The notes under the pieces are model-generated. The model saw only the letters and a list, made by a program, of their open reading frames with translations, was not told the DNA's origin and ran no database searches. Positions 61,701-64,000 of a DNA stretch of 64,000 bases are shown here, piece after piece. This DNA is from Agrocybe praecox. Its lineage: Eukaryota; Basidiomycota; Agaricomycetes; Agaricales; Agrocybaceae. Position numbers and translations under genes: made by a program. Location of the stretch: positions 3,038,001-3,102,000 of the forward strand of contig OZ024849.1 in the NCBI GenBank assembly GCA_964017145.1, in the 5' to 3' direction. How positions within the stretch are numbered: position 1 is the first letter of the stretch; each line of letters begins with the position of its first letter.

Positions 61701-62040
61701 ACGCGAGACCATGGCTGAGATGGCAGCGTCTCTCCTCCGTCTCGAAGGAGAGAAGATTGATGTGGTACCCAACACGAAAGAAGGCAAGAAGGGCGTGTTG
61801 AGCGATGATGATCTGAATGTGCTTTTGGATCGTAGCCCTGAGGTGTTCGCTGAACGTGGACTGGGATGGACGTCCGGTGCTGCTCACGTCTCGGGTGGTG
61901 GTGGCGGCGCTGCTGAAGTACACGACGAAACTGTGCTCAAGAACTTCGGGAAGAAGGCTGCGTTTGCAGTGTACGAGGCACCACCGTCTGAGGGCAACGA
62001 TGCTCTCGCGAAGATGATGGGAGAAGACGAGGCGGAATAG
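58736..62040 (+). CDS. SNF2-family chromatin remodeler, HELLS/LSH/Irc5 type
   Basis: A nuclear DNA-dependent ATPase of the LSH/HELLS/Irc5 subfamily, which moves nucleosomes and supports heterochromatin and recombination control. It starts [20 protein letters not shown] (an in-frame ATG at 58670 would add 22 residues). The helicase motifs are complete: [16 protein letters not shown] (motif I, split by an intron), [22 protein letters not shown] (DEGH, the form usual in this subfamily), [59 protein letters not shown] and [11 protein letters not shown]. Two charged insertions are seen, one after motif Ia (rich in Lys/Arg, then Glu/Asp) and one in the second half (about 60530-60830). The C-terminus [13 protein letters not shown] ends at 62040. 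All introns are short and in frame. Confidence 0.92.
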
Positions 62041-62485
62041 AGCCTACAAATTTATTGGGCTAATATCCGCGTATGTGGTCTGATCTTGCTTTCTTTTTAT
62101 TTTGCTTTTTCCCGTGCTGTGTTATCGCTATGCATTTATCTTTGTTTAAAATTTTTAGATACCCTAAACGTCTTCTCTCACTTATCCTGCGTTACGTATA
62201 ATGGGTGTATAATCGTGCGTTGTGTATAACCAATGATTTTATCCGCTATGCAGTATAGGACAGACTCCTACAGCAAAAAAATAATTCAATAAAACACTGG
62301 TTCCTGCTCATGGTCATTTTCGCCATTGGACACTTGTAGATGTGCCTGTCGAATCCTCATACGATTAAGTTATCAAACTTGGCTATTCTTGTCAAGCTTT
62401 CCGTGGGGAGGTCGATTCATCGGGGTAATGTGCACATAGATTCTTCTCTTCTCTATCGCTCCTTTTGAACATTCCCTTCGCTAGG

Positions 62486-63766
62486 ATGACTTTCAGTTAC
62501 CTGCTGAAACTCAACATGATGGCAGGAAGACCTACGAGGTCGAAAAACGAAAATGACTACATAGGATTGTCTATCCCGCCATGTGGTGAATTCGGCCCAA
62601 CACCCCCACAATCGACCACAACGAGTGTTGCACCGTGGATGAAGAATCATCTCACCGCTTCGTTAGTCTGCCTTTGTTCTAAGATTATTATTTTTACGAA
62701 GCTGACGTTTTCGGTGTCTAGTTTCCATCAAGATATCGTGGACTTTGTTAAATACATGCGACCAACAACGCAGGAATTGGCTATTCGGCAGGATGTGGTT
62801 AACAGGTTCTCTAAATTGGTTCGACACAACGACAAGGTACAAGTCACTTCAATCGCTCCTGTTGGATCTTGCGTAACAGGGCTTTTCCTCCCTACTTCCG
62901 ATATCGACATGGTTGTGACTTCTGCAAACACATATGTATCTCTTACTTCCCTCGAATACGCTATCCGGCGCTCTGGCTTCGCGAGAGCTATCGAGAACAT
63001 CAGCAAAGCCTCCACGCCCTTGCTCAGGATCACAGACAAGACCACCGGCTTGGAGATCGACTTGACAGCGTCAGCTCAACACTCTATGAAGGCCACTGAA
63101 GCAGTGAAGAAGTGGTTAAAGAAAGATACATCAGGTGTTACGAAAGCTCTCGTCATGGTTCTGAAGGTGTTTTTATCCATCAGGAAATGTGGTACTACAT
63201 ACACCGGAGGATTGAACTCGTACGTTTTGGTTTGGATGGTCGTGGCTTGGGTCCAGTTGGAATGGCCAAAGATCGTGAAGGAAAGCAACTCCAACGTGGA
63301 TTCCATGTCCAGCCTGGTCGAGTCGCTGCAGAAACTCTCCGTCAAACCGATTCCAGATTCGACAGCAGCTGACCGGCAAGCTACACCAGATTACGGGAAA
63401 GCCCTTAAAGGCTTTCTTAAATTCTATGGCTATGACTTCGACTACTATAAAAAGGCAATCAAAATTGAACCCACCCCTTCCTACAAAAACAAGCCTTATC
63501 AGTACAACACGACTTACTCAAGCAGACGATACCTTTTGTCCATTTTTGATCCTGTGGACGATGAGATAGATATGGGTTCCAAGGCGTATGGAATAAAACA
63601 CGTCCAGGAATGCTTCAAGGAGGCATACAACACGATCTTGAGGCTGGAGAGATTGCAAAAGGCTGGGCACTCGTTTGGACTTAAGGGACTCTTGGGAACC
63701 GTTCTCGATGGAAATTTCGCCAAGTTCATTGAACGGAGAGAAGCCTTGCAGCAAACTGTTTCCTAA
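62486..63766 (+). CDS. Trf4/PAPD5-type non-canonical poly(A) polymerase
   Basis: A nucleotidyltransferase that adds short oligo(A) tails to nuclear RNAs for exosome decay (the TRAMP complex in yeasts). The first ATG in frame is 62486, giving MTFSYLLKLNMMAGRP. One intron (gttagt...tgtctag, about 62661-62721) joins NHLTAS to FHQDIVDFVKYMRPT. The catalytic site is intact: PVGSCVTGLFLPTSDIDMVV gives the GS and the DxD pair, and GLEIDLT the third Asp. The central domain YTGGLNSYVLVWMVVAWVQL and the end LLSIFDPVDDEIDMGSKAYG match Trf4 family segments. At about 410 residues it lacks long N- and C-terminal extensions, so it could be a compact paralogue. The stop is at 63766. It lies about 450 bp downstream of the SNF2 gene on the same strand. 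Confidence 0.88.
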   Translation: MTFSYLLKLNMMAGRPTRSKNENDYIGLSIPPCGEFGPTPPQSTTTSVAPWMKNHLTASLVCLCSKIIIFTKLTFSVSSFHQDIVDFVKYMRPTTQELAIRQDVVNRFSKLVRHNDKVQVTSIAPVGSCVTGLFLPTSDIDMVVTSANTYVSLTSLEYAIRRSGFARAIENISKASTPLLRITDKTTGLEIDLTASAQHSMKATEAVKKWLKKDTSGVTKALVMVLKVFLSIRKCGTTYTGGLNSYVLVWMVVAWVQLEWPKIVKESNSNVDSMSSLVESLQKLSVKPIPDSTAADRQATPDYGKALKGFLKFYGYDFDYYKKAIKIEPTPSYKNKPYQYNTTYSSRRYLLSIFDPVDDEIDMGSKAYGIKHVQECFKEAYNTILRLERLQKAGHSFGLKGLLGTVLDGNFAKFIERREALQQTVS

Positions 63767-64000
63767 AGGGTAAAAATAGGCACATCTAACAGCAAGGTGT
63801 GTCATTACTAGAGACATGATTCATACCTTACGGTTAGATCATTGAAAGTCGTGATATAGCAGTTAACTTTGAGTACGAATGCTGGATTTGCTGTGTTTCG
63901 ACTGTATCAGAATATCTTGAGAATATCCTTCCCTATTTTTGTAATTTTCCTTGCCACGCCATTTTTTATAACTGAAAGCGCCGCTTCAATATTGCATCAC
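63767..64000. other. 3' flank of the Trf4-like gene
   Basis: The downstream end of the window; no feature seen. Confidence 0.4.

Noticed and set aside
62465..62485. Start of the Trf4-like protein at 62465
   Set aside because: The codon there is TTG; the first in-frame ATG is at 62486.
1..64000. tRNA, rRNA, CRISPR arrays and intact transposases
   Set aside because: No B-box-type tRNA motif in a foldable context, no rRNA-like stretch, no regularly spaced repeats and no transposase or reverse-transcriptase motif were seen by eye.

Overview
This window looks like nuclear DNA of a mushroom-forming basidiomycete (Agaricomycetes). Genes are broken by many short introns (mostly about 45-100 nt, with GT...AG ends and CTNAC-type branch sites). 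Several families typical of that group are present: DUF6534/DUF6533 seven-helix membrane proteins, a FunK1-type kinase, a divergent G-protein alpha subunit and laminarinase-type GH16 enzymes. I saw no bacterial operons, tRNA, rRNA, CRISPR or intact transposase. All calls come from reading translated exons by eye, so exon borders are my inference.

Layout. 0-4.2 kb: a KRE2/MNT1-type mannosyltransferase (GT15, minus) and an unrecognised minus-strand gene. 5.8-7.8 kb: DUF6534 copy 1. 8.5-13.7 kb: mismatch-repair gene PMS1/PMS2, then an acetamidase/formamidase. 14.4-16.7 kb: a G alpha subunit with a 16-nt microexon and a GC-AG intron inside its P-loop. 17.7-19.6 kb: an AIF/FSP1-like oxidoreductase. 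19.8-20.7 kb: a short FunK1 kinase lacking the N-lobe. 21.4-23.1 kb: GH16 copy 1. 25.3-31.0 kb: a very long disordered protein with a central nucleotidyltransferase-like domain. 31.0-36.3 kb: no gene I can support. 36.3-38.1 kb: DUF6534 copy 2, followed by a 266-bp MITE. 39.7-41.4 kb: GH16 copy 2. 41.9-43.9 kb: a His/Ser/Thr-rich surface protein with one membrane segment. 44.4-57.1 kb: a same-strand array of four DUF6534 genes and one DUF6533 gene. 58.7-63.8 kb: a HELLS/Irc5-type SNF2 remodeler and a Trf4-type non-canonical poly(A) polymerase.

Two themes emerge. The two ends carry housekeeping genes (glycosylation, DNA repair, chromatin, RNA surveillance). The middle is accessory: lineage-expanded membrane proteins, paired cell-wall glucanases and a mucin-like protein, which suggests cell-surface or environmental functions. 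The most interesting items are the seven predicted multi-helix membrane genes in one window with a divergent G alpha, the nucleotidyltransferase-like domain inside a disordered protein, and the microexon/GC-AG intron arrangement in the G alpha P-loop.
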